A model generated the notes under the pieces. The model saw only the letters and a list, made by a program, of their open reading frames with translations. It ran no database searches and had not been told where the DNA came from. Of a stretch of DNA of 64,000 nt, positions 50,867 to 60,657 are shown one piece after another (the first letter of the stretch is position 1; the number at the start of each line of letters is the position of its first letter). Made by a program: the position numbers and the translations under genes. The stretch covers positions 29,440,213 to 29,504,212 of the forward strand of contig OZ234493.1 in the NCBI GenBank assembly GCA_965153455.1. The letters run 5' to 3'. The DNA comes from Sphagnum compactum. Lineage: Eukaryota; Bryophyta; Sphagnopsida; Sphagnales.

Positions 50867-50869
50867 AAT

Positions 50870-52799
50870 TATCCCATGCATTTTCTCATGTGATGTAAGA
50901 AGGCAAACATAAAATGGTCAATAAGATAAAAAGTCATTGATTGGTTGAAATGGCTAAGTGTTCTTGGCCAAAGTATGAAGCAAGTTGAACAAGATTCCTT
51001 ATGGGTCCAAGTGTGAACTCAAGCCCAAGTGTTATGTTGTGTATAGAAGAAAGGTTTGCATTTAGACCTTTTAAAGAATTGAGCTCCCATTGAGATGGTG
51101 ATAGGTTGAGTTAGAGGGATTGAAATTCCTAAAGTCTCAATGCAAACCCATCATCTATGTAAAGAACTACAAAGACTTCCTATTTTATCTTTGAAAGCTC
51201 TTTCTTTTTTTTAAATAATATATTTGCCCTAAAGTTTTTCATGGTTACTTTGCTATCATCATCCTCTTTTGTGTGTAAGCTCCATCTTTGCATGCAACCT
51301 TCATTGTTGTTTTTTAACTTTTATAATTTCATGTTTGCTAGATTATAGAAGGGATTTGAGGGGATTTAAGATTTTCCATGTGACAATCTAGTTCACTTTT
51401 ACAAGGCAATTTTGAGTTGGGTCTCAATTTCCAAATTAAAGGATTGTTCCAGGTTTTTTGAATTCTTTTTTTTCCCCCCCCCAAACTTTGGCAATTTTGT
51501 TTTGGCTCAATTTTACAAACAATTTTAGGAGGTTGTGAGGATATGGATCACCTTTTCAAGGCCGTTTCATATCTTGTCTTAAAAGGCGTAAAAGAAATCC
51601 TTTGATCTGCGCACTTGTCAGTGTTTCGACGAAGAGAAAAGCGACAGCTTAGGGTTTAGAAAAAGGAATTGATGAATTTTTGCAGCTGTTGTTGTTGAGG
51701 TTCTTGAGGAAGAAGGAAACTGGAAACTCTGTAGATGCCATAGCACTCACTGACAAGCACTAAAAGAGGAGTTTTCTGCGGAGGATTTTTGAAAATAAAA
51801 TTAGTTGTGATTCCTAAACGTCCAGTTCCAAGAGCTCCATTGCAGTTGCTATACGTCCAAGGAGAGAGAAGAAAAGAACAAGCTTCTTACAAGCTTCTCC
51901 TTCGTCTTCTTTGCAAGGCGGGTGCGAGAAGGGTCCACAAGCTACGAACACTACTAAACCAGTTCTCGTTACCGTTTGGAGGTGGGCAAGGTGGACCGGG
52001 CCCTACTATTCTGAAACGGAGGAGCAAGGGAGGTAGGCATTAGAAAAAGGTTTGAAGTGGTCTTCAAGTTGATCGATGCGCGAGAAAACTCCACAATTCA
52101 GGACTTGCGCGACAACGAAGACGACCGACGACACAAGACGCTAAGCCACGCTACGCTGCAAAAGTAAGAGCGGCATCAGCAGAGCAGCCCCTATCCCGCG
52201 TTCATTCACTCGAGGTTGAAAGAGGTTGGGCCTGCCATCGCCACTGTCCTCGCTGCAACCAACCTTGTGCCAAGCACAAACGCCAGCAAAGACAGTTCTA
52301 GGTTCTTGGTTTTGACTTTTGAGGCCTTTTTTTAAAAATTTATTTTTATTATTTTAATTTTTTTGGGAGGGTGAAGGAGGGACGTAATTCTGGTCTCTTT
52401 TTCTCTTCTCTTCTATTTTCTTTTGTTCTCTAAACCCTAAAACCTCTTCTTTTTCTCTTCTTTTCCTTAAACCCTAAACCTCATTTCTTCTCTTCTTCAA
52501 AGCTCTTCTCTTCTCTTCTTCTTCTCTTCTTTAAACCTTAGACCTCTTCTCTTCTTTAAACCCTAAACCTATTTTCATTTCTTCTCTTTCACTTCTCTAA
52601 ACCGTAAAACATTGCTTGGATTTTTCCCTATGTATTTTCAGCTCACTTACTTGCCTAAAGAAACCTCTTTTCAACAATGTACCAGCCAGGCTGTATTGGG
52701 ATCTTCTGACCATAGGCCCTTTTCCTATACCATTTTTGTTTTAATGGCTAAAACCCATGTGTTTTTTGACTTCTCAAGTCCTTTTTAAAAATTAGACAT
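50870..52799. other. Flank and possible LINE 5' region
   Basis: 50.87-51.55 kb is AT-rich with nothing recognised. From about 51.58 kb the sequence becomes GC-richer, and it may belong to the 5' untranslated part of the LINE that follows. An ORF at 51,789-52,043 has no recognisable domain. At 52.40-52.62 kb there is a pyrimidine tract with several telo-boxes. Confidence 0.4.
52395..52615 (+). promoter_or_regulatory. Pyrimidine-rich tract with repeated telo-boxes
   Basis: TTCTCTTCTCTTCT tracts alternate with AAACCCTAAAACCTC, AAACCCTAAACCTC, AAACCTTAGACCTC and AAACCCTAAACC, about five diverged units in 220 bp. Telo-box plus pyrimidine stretch is typical of plant translation-gene promoters and 5'UTRs. 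Here it lies directly upstream of the LINE ORF1 remnant, so it may be the promoter of that element. Confidence 0.45.
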
Positions 52800-52832
52800 T
52801 GATCTAGGGTTTAAGATTTGAAAAACTCCGCG

Positions 52833-53655
52833 ATGGCACTCGATGCCGCACCGCTGCTATGTCCATTCAATGTAGCATCAGACATTTTCACGCTGAAGAA
52901 GGACACTGCCAAGACGTACTATAACAACGCCTCTCAATGTTCTAGACAATGCACCCCTTGGGGTCTACCAAGCAGCCCTGGCCGGGTACTGGGTAGCCCT
53001 GGGCCTCAAGACCGATAGCTCACCTGTTGACGCGTAGTTGTCCAAGATGGAGGCGGTCATTGAAAACATTGCGTCTCTCGCGGCCGCTGGCAACCTTACA
53101 ATCAACCAACTTATGGAGCATAAGGCGGCCGTGGCTGTCATAGCCAAGGTTGTTTCTGCGGAGGAGCCCAAGTGGACCATAGTGATGGCCAAGAACGTGC
53201 GCCAGGTGGTCAACCAAATTGTGGAGACCCTGGTTGATGCGCCCAAACAGGAAGAGCGCAAGCTCAACTTGTGCCTCATGGGCTTTGAGGCCAAGGAAGG
53301 TAAGACCGAGAAGGAGCTGGTGCAGCGACTCAACACAGAGCTATTGCAAGAGGAAATGAGGCTGTGCGCCAAGGTCGTGACCGCCATGCGGTAACGGCCT
53401 GCGACCGCACGAGCCTCCACCTCGGCGGCGGGCGTGTGCTTCGGTGCGGTGTTGCTCAAATTCGCAATGAGCGAAGACCGTCGAGCCGTGCTACGAGGGC
53501 ACAAAAGCCTAGGAGGGACCAAGCTAGGCCTAGATGAGGACCTCACGCCCGTGCGGCAAGCGTTTAAGTCATAGCTGTGGCCGCTGTTCAAGGAGGCCAA
53601 GGCGGCAGGCAAGCGCGCCTTCTGGCGCGCAGCCAAGCTCTTCATCAATAGCATT
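52833..53655 (+). pseudogene. LINE ORF1-like protein remnant
   Basis: Starts near ATG 52833 and changes frame near 52,940. The clearest block is 53,038-53,393, with MEAVIENIASLAAAGNL, ERKLNLCLMGFEAKEGKTEK and ELVQRLNTELLQEEMRL. After a TAA the same frame continues with RPATARASTSAAGV and LWPLFKEAKAAGKRAFWRAA. The position before the endonuclease and the basic helical character suggest a LINE ORF1 nucleic-acid chaperone. No CCHC finger was seen. Confidence 0.55.
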
Positions 53656-53674
53656 CGGATTTGCCCACCCGCCT

Positions 53675-56600
53675 CTATTTAAGGCCACAAGGACCAGAAA
53701 GACCTATGCATGGTATTATGGAACATGCACGGGGATGGTGTACATAAACTGGAAACGGGGGTGCAAATACTAGAGCTATTTCAGGATGCTGACCTTGTTT
53801 TATTAATCGAAACTTGGCACTTCCCAGGCCAACATTTGCCACACGTTGAAGGGTTTGACTCACTTGCGGTAGCGCACACTTTACAACCGGGAAAAACAAA
53901 AGCGATAAAACATAGCGGGAGGGGTTGTTGCTTACTTTCGCAGCCACCTCAGCCCAAACCTATCACAGTGGAAGGAAGGAAGGAAGCCACAATTCTTATC
54001 TATGGCTACGGGTCAATAGGGGTGCTACCCCTGACTTGTTTGTCTGCGTGGTGTATGTTGCCCCTATTGGCTCCAAACACAAGAACGAATCCTTGTTCCA
54101 AAACCTGGCAGTAGATATTGCTAAAGTTCAAACTCTAAGGGGCATAATATTATTGGGAGGGGATTTTAATGCGCGTACTGCAGCGTTACTAGATACCATT
54201 GACACTAGCGACCTTCGTGAACTGTTACAGGTGCCCAAGCTCGCTAAGACTGAGTAACCAAGTGTTGTGGTTAAGCGACAAAACCGTGATGTTAGTGTTG
54301 GTGGCTAGGGCCACGAGCTCCTAGACCTATGTTGTGACGCTGGGTTGTTAATCCTCAATGGCCAGACACCTAGCGACAAATCAGGGGAGTTCACTTGCTT
54401 GGCAAATGGGGGGTGTAGCACTGTCGATTATATTGTTGGCTTAAACGCCTACAATTTGGCAAATTATTACACACCTCGAGGTGATAACAAACGAAACCCG
54501 CTATTGTGCGATGGGGGGGAGATTGTGACCACAGGCCATTACGCTTACGGTTGAACATCGATTGTAGCTTTGTTGAGCCACAACATACAGTTGTAACAAT
54601 TTTTTTACCTAGGTTCAAATATGATAAATCAAAAGTTGAAGAGTATCAACTTGCCCTAATAGCAAATCTTGGAAACCTATGGGTTGCTGACTCAATTGGG
54701 CATCTGGGGGCAGACGGGTTAGTTGACCTACTGCAACAGTGCGTGGGTGCTGCAGCAGAGTCTACTTTTGGCAACAAGCTTTTGGGAGGAAACTGTAGAG
54801 CGAGACATTGCCATAAACCCTGGTTTGATGTTGACTGCCGTATAACGAAGCGTGAGCTGAGGCTTTGGCTGAAACCCAACCCTGATTTGCACGCCGTTAA
54901 ACATCAGGCAAGTAAACTTAAAATTTTATTAAAAGAGAAAAGAATTTTTTGGGAAACTGCAATAGCTCAACATATGTGTACGCTTGTTAAGGTGGATGCA
55001 CTCTCGTTCTGGAAAAAGTATCGGCCAAGGGTACCCGTTGGACAAAATCAGTGCAGCTACGCTTTTGGAAGGCTTTCGCGGGTTAGTTGGCGAGTCTCCG
55101 CCACCCATACGGTTGTGAATTGATCATTCGACCCAGGTGACGGAACCTCCACCTAGCCACACCCTAAACACAAATATCACACTTGCTAAGTTGCTTTAGG
55201 CACAAAAAAAACTACAAAGGAATAAGGCTGCTGGTTTGGATGGTATGAAAGCTGAGTTCATTTTGGATGCGGGAAAGCTACTACACATGCCATTATTGAC
55301 AACGTTCAACTGCTTTCTGGCGGAAGGCTTTCCAGAAGCCCTTTCCACTGGGGTGGTCCACGTGCTCTTTAAAGGGGGGCGATGCCTTCGAATTTGACAA
55401 CTATAAGGGGATAACTGTCGCAACCCCACTTTGGGTTAAGTGTGAGGGTGAAGCCCACACTCCCAAAAGTGGGAAGTTGGAGTCCTCCGGGACTCCCAAA
55501 AACTCAGAGGCAATTATAGGGGGTCAAAACACCTCGCCTTGAGGTGTTCTTTATATCAATGGAAAGGTCTTAAAGTGTAGATGTCTAAAATGCCCTCGCA
55601 TTGGCCATTTGGATATCTGCAGCCCAAGTTATGGGCAAAAGAAGGGCCAGGAGCCAAATTGGCAGTTTGACTCCTGACCACTAAAAGTTGGGAATCGAGC
55701 CCTTCTTGACGTTTGCAGAAGGAGTGCGACATGGCGTTGGAAAGCTCTCAAGGAGATCTACAACTTTGGTTGAGACCTCGCTCCAATCGGATGTTGCAAT
55801 CGGGAGATATGAGTTCCCAAAGTTCCGGGACTCCAACCCGGGACAGTTTCGGGACTCCAACTTGGGAGTCTCGGGAAAAAGAGCCATTTGGATGTAGCCT
55901 CGGCGGAGAAGCGCAGAGTATACTATATGGGGGAAGGTGGTGGCTTCCCCCGAGTTCGGGCCGTGGTGAGTCAAGTAGTCCAAAGTGCCCGTGGCTTGTC
56001 CCAACACCCAAGGGTGTTCCCGAATGCTAACTAACCTTCTTGTGGTTGGTTTTGGATGCAGATTCAAGCTTGATAATCTAGTCCCTCTTCCTAGTCTAAT
56101 CCCGGGACTTCTAGCACGCCCCTCTACCCCCTTTTAGTGCTGGAAGTCGGGAGCGGCCTTCAAGTCCCAATTTTCCGCAACTCTACGTAGTTGGATCCTT
56201 AAGTGGGTTCAAAAAAGGACTTGGGAGCGCGTCAATAACTGTTGGGCCTATCCTAGCAAAGCTGTTCGCTATGATCCTTGACAAAAGGTTGAGCAAGTGG
56301 GCTGAACAACATGGGTTACATGCCAAGGGTCAAGTTGGGTTTCACAAAGATTACCGCACTATTGACCAACTCTTCATACTGCAAACTTTGATAGAACAGA
56401 ACAAGGCAAAAAAAAACCCACTCTATTATTGCTTTGTGGACTTCAAAAAGGCGTTCGATACTGTGCCGCGTGAAGTGTTATGGGAGGTGTTGGCAAGCCT
56501 CGGGGTGGAGAGACGCTTCTTGCGATGCCTACAGGCGATGTATACCAAGGATACCGTATGCATCAACCACCCAAGTGAGGGTGTCACCTCTAGCTTCAGA

Positions 56601-58130
56601 TGCCAATGAGGTGTGAAGCAAGGTTGCCCTCTCAACCCCTTACTGTTTGGGCTATATTTGGATGCCCTAGAGGGGCGCATGGACGGCAGAGAATGCGATG
56701 CACCGACCCTAGCAAACGTGCATGTATGGTTGTTGCTTTTTGTAGATGACCTTGTTTTGACGTCGGAGTCAGAGGTGGGACTGCAGCAACAGTTAGACGC
56801 GCTCTAGTAGTTCTGTGCTGAACGTGGATTTATAGTGAACGTGAAAAAAATAAAAGTCATGGTGTTCAACTCTGCTGACCCATGCCAAGAGTTTGTGTTT
56901 GAAGGTGATGCTATTGAACGTGTGCAGACCTTCAAATACCTGGGGATCTTTCATCGAGACCACCCCGAACCTGGATAGTGCAGTGGAACATCAAGCAGCT
57001 GCCAATAGGCGCTCATTGTTCGCATTGAACCGCCGTTGTGCGGAGCTACGTATTATGGACGTCCAGTTACGCTGTGACCTCTTCAACACGTTGGTGCGTT
57101 CCACAACAAGTTATGCCTATGAGGTTTGGGTGGATTCCAAGAAAATAGAGGCTATTGAAGTAGTGTACCGAAGGTTCCTCAAGTCCTTGCTCGGGGTGCG
57201 AAAAATAACTAGCACGTCCATCGTGTTGGCAGAATTTGGCAAATTCCCCTTTGAACACTTTGCATGGGGATAAGCGCTGTTGTACTATAACCGTGTGAGC
57301 ACGGTCATTAAAGATTGCATCTTGGGAAAGGCATGGGAAGCCCAGCTCGCTATGCTTGCTATGGGAAGAACTTGGGCTAGATCCGTGAAAAAATGGTTAC
57401 TCAAGAATTAGCCCCAAGAGGTGGTAGGTTTTCTGCCTTCGGTTCAACCGTCGTTGGAAACAGCGCTTAAGCTTGCAACGACCCGTGTGTTCTAGGCGAG
57501 GACTGATCAACCACTGCTGGGAACGGCTCTTGGGACAACGCACATACATCCAACTCGTCTAACAGGAGTGAGAGGCTGGGCGGAGAACCAAGTACTTTGG
57601 CACAATGCGCACAATGTATGGGTGGGAGTTCAGATGGCTAAACTGGCCACGTTACAACTAATGCAGCCGGTTGGTGCTAGATCTACGACAGGAGGCCCGA
57701 TCAACCAAGAGGCTGGGGCCCCACCCCCTCCAGGTTTTCCCCACACAATATTGAGTGTAAAAAGGGTGAAGGATAATATGTGGCTGGTTTACATTGAAAA
57801 TCTCTTTACCAACCGCGAGATCAGGACCAACGTGCAGACAAGATACTTGCACTTCAAGGGTATGTTATACGAGAGCGAAAACTACTTGTGTGACATCAGC
57901 TGCGTTCAGCTACAGAAAGCTCTAGCTCGGTTTCGGTGCGGTAACACGCAGCTTGAGGTAGTGCTAGGTGCGTGGAAGGGCGTGCCATATGCAGAGAGGC
58001 TTTCTTGAGGTTGCGATTTGGGGAAGGTTGATGATGAAGAGCACTTGCTTCTTGTTTGTCTAAATACACAGAAAGTTAAGGAATGCTTTTGTTTGGCCTT
58101 GCCCCTCACCCACACTAGCATTCTTGTTGA
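53675..58130 (+). pseudogene. LINE ORF2: endonuclease-reverse transcriptase relic
   Basis: The endonuclease part includes LWNMHGDGV and LLIETWHFPG. After a frameshift near 53,930 come VCVVYVAPIGSK, LLGGDFNART (about 54,150), a CSTVDYIV block and CDHRPLRLRL, where SDHRPL is usual. The RT part reads NKAAGLDGMKAEFI (55.2 kb) and FDNYKGI, is broken by the solo LTR, and resumes with VGPILAKLFAMILDKRLSKW. The catalytic motifs follow: FVDFKKAFDTVP, VKQGCPLNPLLFGLYLDALE and LFVDDLVLTSE, so the FVDD box is intact. The 3' part has TFKYLGIF and a C-terminal segment (ALARFRCGNTQLEV, VDDEEHLLLVC) typical of LINE C-termini. Many stops and frameshifts exclude activity. Confidence 0.8.
55416..56234 (+). mobile_element. 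Solo LTR inserted in LINE reverse transcriptase
   Basis: The insert begins TGTCGCAACCCCAC and ends GAGCGCGTCA, the TG...CA ends of a long terminal repeat. It is bounded by the 5-bp duplication ATAAC at 55411-55415 and 56235-56239. Removing the insert plus one ATAAC restores the LINE frame (GGG ATA ACT GTT GGG, Gly-Ile-Thr-Val-Gly). No second LTR or internal retrotransposon sequence is present, so it is a solo LTR left after recombination between the two LTRs. Short ORFs inside are not genes. The family is not identified. Confidence 0.88.
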
Positions 58131-58280
58131 TCTCATGTAGACTACGAACACGGTCGCCCTGGCCAAGTTTGTGGCATGCTGCTACTAGTACTAAAGGACA
58201 ATCTATCCTCCATGAACTACCTTTCGTCTAATGGACTCTCTGGTCCTAAACGGACATAAAATTGTAAACAGTAAACAAAC

Positions 58281-59120
58281 AATCTTAATATTCAAATTGA
58301 AGATTTGCTAAAAAAAACTTCTTGTGATTTTTGTTTTTCAAGTTCAAAACCAAGCAAGCTTTTTCTCAATGTTCTTTTGGCATCTATAAAGAAAAAATTT
58401 GTTATAGAAAAGAAAAGGGGTGTAAAAGAAAAGAAATGAAAAGAAATGATAAAAGAAAGGTTTGAAAATCGGTCCTTTACGAAAATCATAAGGTCTCGTT
58501 GACCATTGACTAGGATCTTATGTAGGTCATATGATCCCATGCTAGGTTATGTTTCAAAACAGATTGAAAATAACAAAGCGAAAATTGGGGTTGGTTCTTT
58601 GTGTATAGGCCCTAATGTAATGCCTTGAGACCCCACGGTAAAAGGTGTAAAAGAAAATAAAATTGTTAAAAAAAAGTGGAAAATTGGTTGCTTACAAAAG
58701 TTGTAAAGTCCTATTAACCATTGATCAGGATCTTATGCGGGTTAAAGAAACCCACGTTAGGTTACATTTTGAAAAGAAACAAAAACATCAAAGGAAAAAT
58801 TGAACCAATTTCTTTACAAGAAGGTTAAGGCGTGATCATAAACAATTATTTTCTAGCCATGAAAAAAGCCATTCTTGTAATTTTTAATGAATTTTCCAAT
58901 GATAAAAATCATTCTAAATTCAATATACATTCATTTGAAAATTAGGAAACAACAAACATGTACAACACCTTGTCAAGGGCTTTTGGATTGTCAAGGGCCT
59001 TTAGATGGTCCCAAAAGCGTAATGAGGGGCCCCACGGTTCAAGAGGGTGAAGGCATTGGTCACAAAACAAACACTTATAATGTTGTAAAGATCCCTCCTA
59101 GGCAAAAGAAGGGATCTTAC
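58281..59120. repeat. Diverged ~200-bp duplication, otherwise non-coding
   Basis: 58,410-58,600 and 58,640-58,810 share the order of blocks GTGTAAAAGAAAA, GTCCTTTACGAAAATCATAAGGTC / TTACAAAAGTTGTAAAGTCC, ACCATTGA(C/T)(C/T)AGGATCTTATG and GGTTA...TTTTGAAA. No ORF of interest was seen. The stretch lies between the LINE and the RPS28 promoter repeats. Confidence 0.5.
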
Positions 59121-59462
59121 ACCTCGTTCAGGATCTCAAAGTATATGTTTTCTCTTTTTCAAGATCTCAAGTGTAGGGTTTGAAGACCACCCCTAGTTTG
59201 GCATTTCACTTTAGAGGTTAGAGTGGTTAACCGACCTCGTTGAGGACCTCAAAAGCATATCTCTCTTTGTTTACTCTTTTTCAAGATCTCAAATTTAGGG
59301 TTTGAAGACCCCTCCTAGTTTGGGGATCATTTCAGTGTAGAGGTTAAGTGATGAACAGTGGTTGACGACCTCGTTCGGGATCTCAAAAATATATCTCCAC
59401 TTTCTCTTTCGAGACCTCAAAGTATACAGCCCTCTTTTTCAGGATCTCAAATTAGGGTTTGA
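59121..59462 (+). promoter_or_regulatory. Three tandem promoter modules upstream of RPS28
   Basis: Units begin with ACCTCGTT at 59121, 59234 and 59368. Each carries GATCTCAAA(A/G), CTCTTTTTCA(A/G)GATCTCAA and TAGGGTTTGAAGA. In the second and third units TTAGGGTTT is an exact telo-box (reverse complement AAACCCTAA). The last unit ends about 160 bp before the RPS28 start codon. Telo-boxes are established promoter elements of plant ribosomal-protein genes, so these repeats are probably duplicated promoter modules. Confidence 0.6.
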
Positions 59463-59619
59463 AGAAGGAGGAGAAGAAGAAGAAGAAAGAAGGAGGCGGC
59501 TGTTAAGAGCCCTCTTTTGCTTTTCGCTCGTGTTGCACTGCGGTGTCTTGCCCGAGAGCCATCGCTAGTTCCCTTCGCGCTTGGCATATTACTTACTTCT
59601 TCAACTTGTCGGCTTCAAG

Positions 59620-60657
59620 ATGGTGCGATCCTTTTTCGCTTTCTTTTTCTTTTCTTGTAAAACTTATTTTCCTTGCTTTTTTTGTTCTATCTATCGGAGT
59701 TTGTTTATGAAGATGTGACGTCTTGTGCATCCGCTTTTATGGTTGTTACTGTCGAGTTTGTGCTGGATTTGATGTTTCCCTGATGGTTTTAGACTTGGAT
59801 GTTTTTAGAATGTTCATTTCTTCTCACATGTTTTGTATTCTGGATTTGTAGTTTCTGACATTCCAAGAAGTGATTTTCCCTTTGTCTGACTGGTTCTAGA
59901 GTCTTGATACATGTCGGTGTTTCCTCTTTCTGGAATTATAGTGATGGTCAGTCAAACTTTGTGTTATAAGTTCCTATAGCGCCTCTGGGTCCATTTCGCC
60001 TTTTTTTAAATTAGGGTTTCTGTTTTGGGTGCCGGATTTTGGATATTCTTTTTGTGAGCAAGGCTTGTGAAGTAAAAGAGTTTTGGTTTAACAAATAGGT
60101 CAAAAACAGGTTTTTGCTCGAGAAACTGCATCTTGGAACAACTAAAAACTCTACAGCACTACCATGATTTAGTATGTGTTGCACAACTATTCCAAGCTTT
60201 GTTAGCTTGTTGATTTGACTATCCTTTTTGGTGCTTAGAAGACTTACAGGGTTTTGTTGTGACCATGGTTTGTTTTGGAAATTGCAGGATTCAGCTGTGA
60301 AGTTGGCAATCGTGATGAAGGTGATTGGACGCACAGGGTCCCGGGGACAAGTGACTCAAGTGCGCGTGAAGTTTCTGGATGACCAAAATCGACTCATCAT
60401 GCGCAATGTCAAGGGACCTGTGCGTGAAGGTACACTCTTACACTTCTAACACTCCCATCCCTCATGTTGTCTTTCTTGTCAGGAGTAGACTGGGCAGAAG
60501 GTTTATTGGCACAATTTTAATGCAATCACACACTCCTTGTGTGTTTTTCTTCATCTCTCTTACCATAGCTTATTGAGATGAAAGTGTCTTCACTTGTTAT
60601 GCAGGTGACATTTTGACTCTTCTCGAATCAGAGAGGGAAGCAAGAAGGCTCCGGTGA
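59620..60657 (+). CDS. RPS28: Ribosomal protein eS28 (RPS28), small 40S subunit
   Basis: Three exons: 59620-59622, 60288-60429 and 60605-60657, giving 65 residues, the normal plant length. Exon one of the CDS is only the ATG, which directly abuts the GTGCGA donor. Exon two starts after TTGCAG and reads [20 protein letters not shown], then [16 protein letters not shown] and NVKGPVRE. Exon three reads [16 protein letters not shown] then TGA. This is the near-invariant eS28 sequence. The protein sits at the head/platform side of the 40S subunit near the mRNA exit. Pyrimidine-rich 5'UTR sequence (CCCTCTTTTGCTTTTCGCTC near 59,510) and upstream telo-box repeats fit ribosomal-protein gene control. 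The frame is fully intact, so this is the one clear housekeeping gene in the window. Confidence 0.97.

Larger units (their letters stand above)
52800..58280 (+). mobile_element. Decayed APE-type LINE retrotransposon
   Basis: An ORF1-like region is followed by an ORF2 with an apurinic-like endonuclease, a reverse transcriptase and a C-terminal part, all in the same direction and interrupted by stops and frameshifts. An 819-bp solo LTR splits the RT. The element is GC-richer than its flanks. The 3' end is placed near 58,280 by loss of coding similarity. No poly-A tail or target duplication could be fixed, so both outer borders are approximate. Confidence 0.8.

Noticed and set aside
55681-56067. 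ORFs of 69-128 codons inside the solo LTR
   Set aside because: They lie entirely within an LTR bounded by a target duplication and have no domain.
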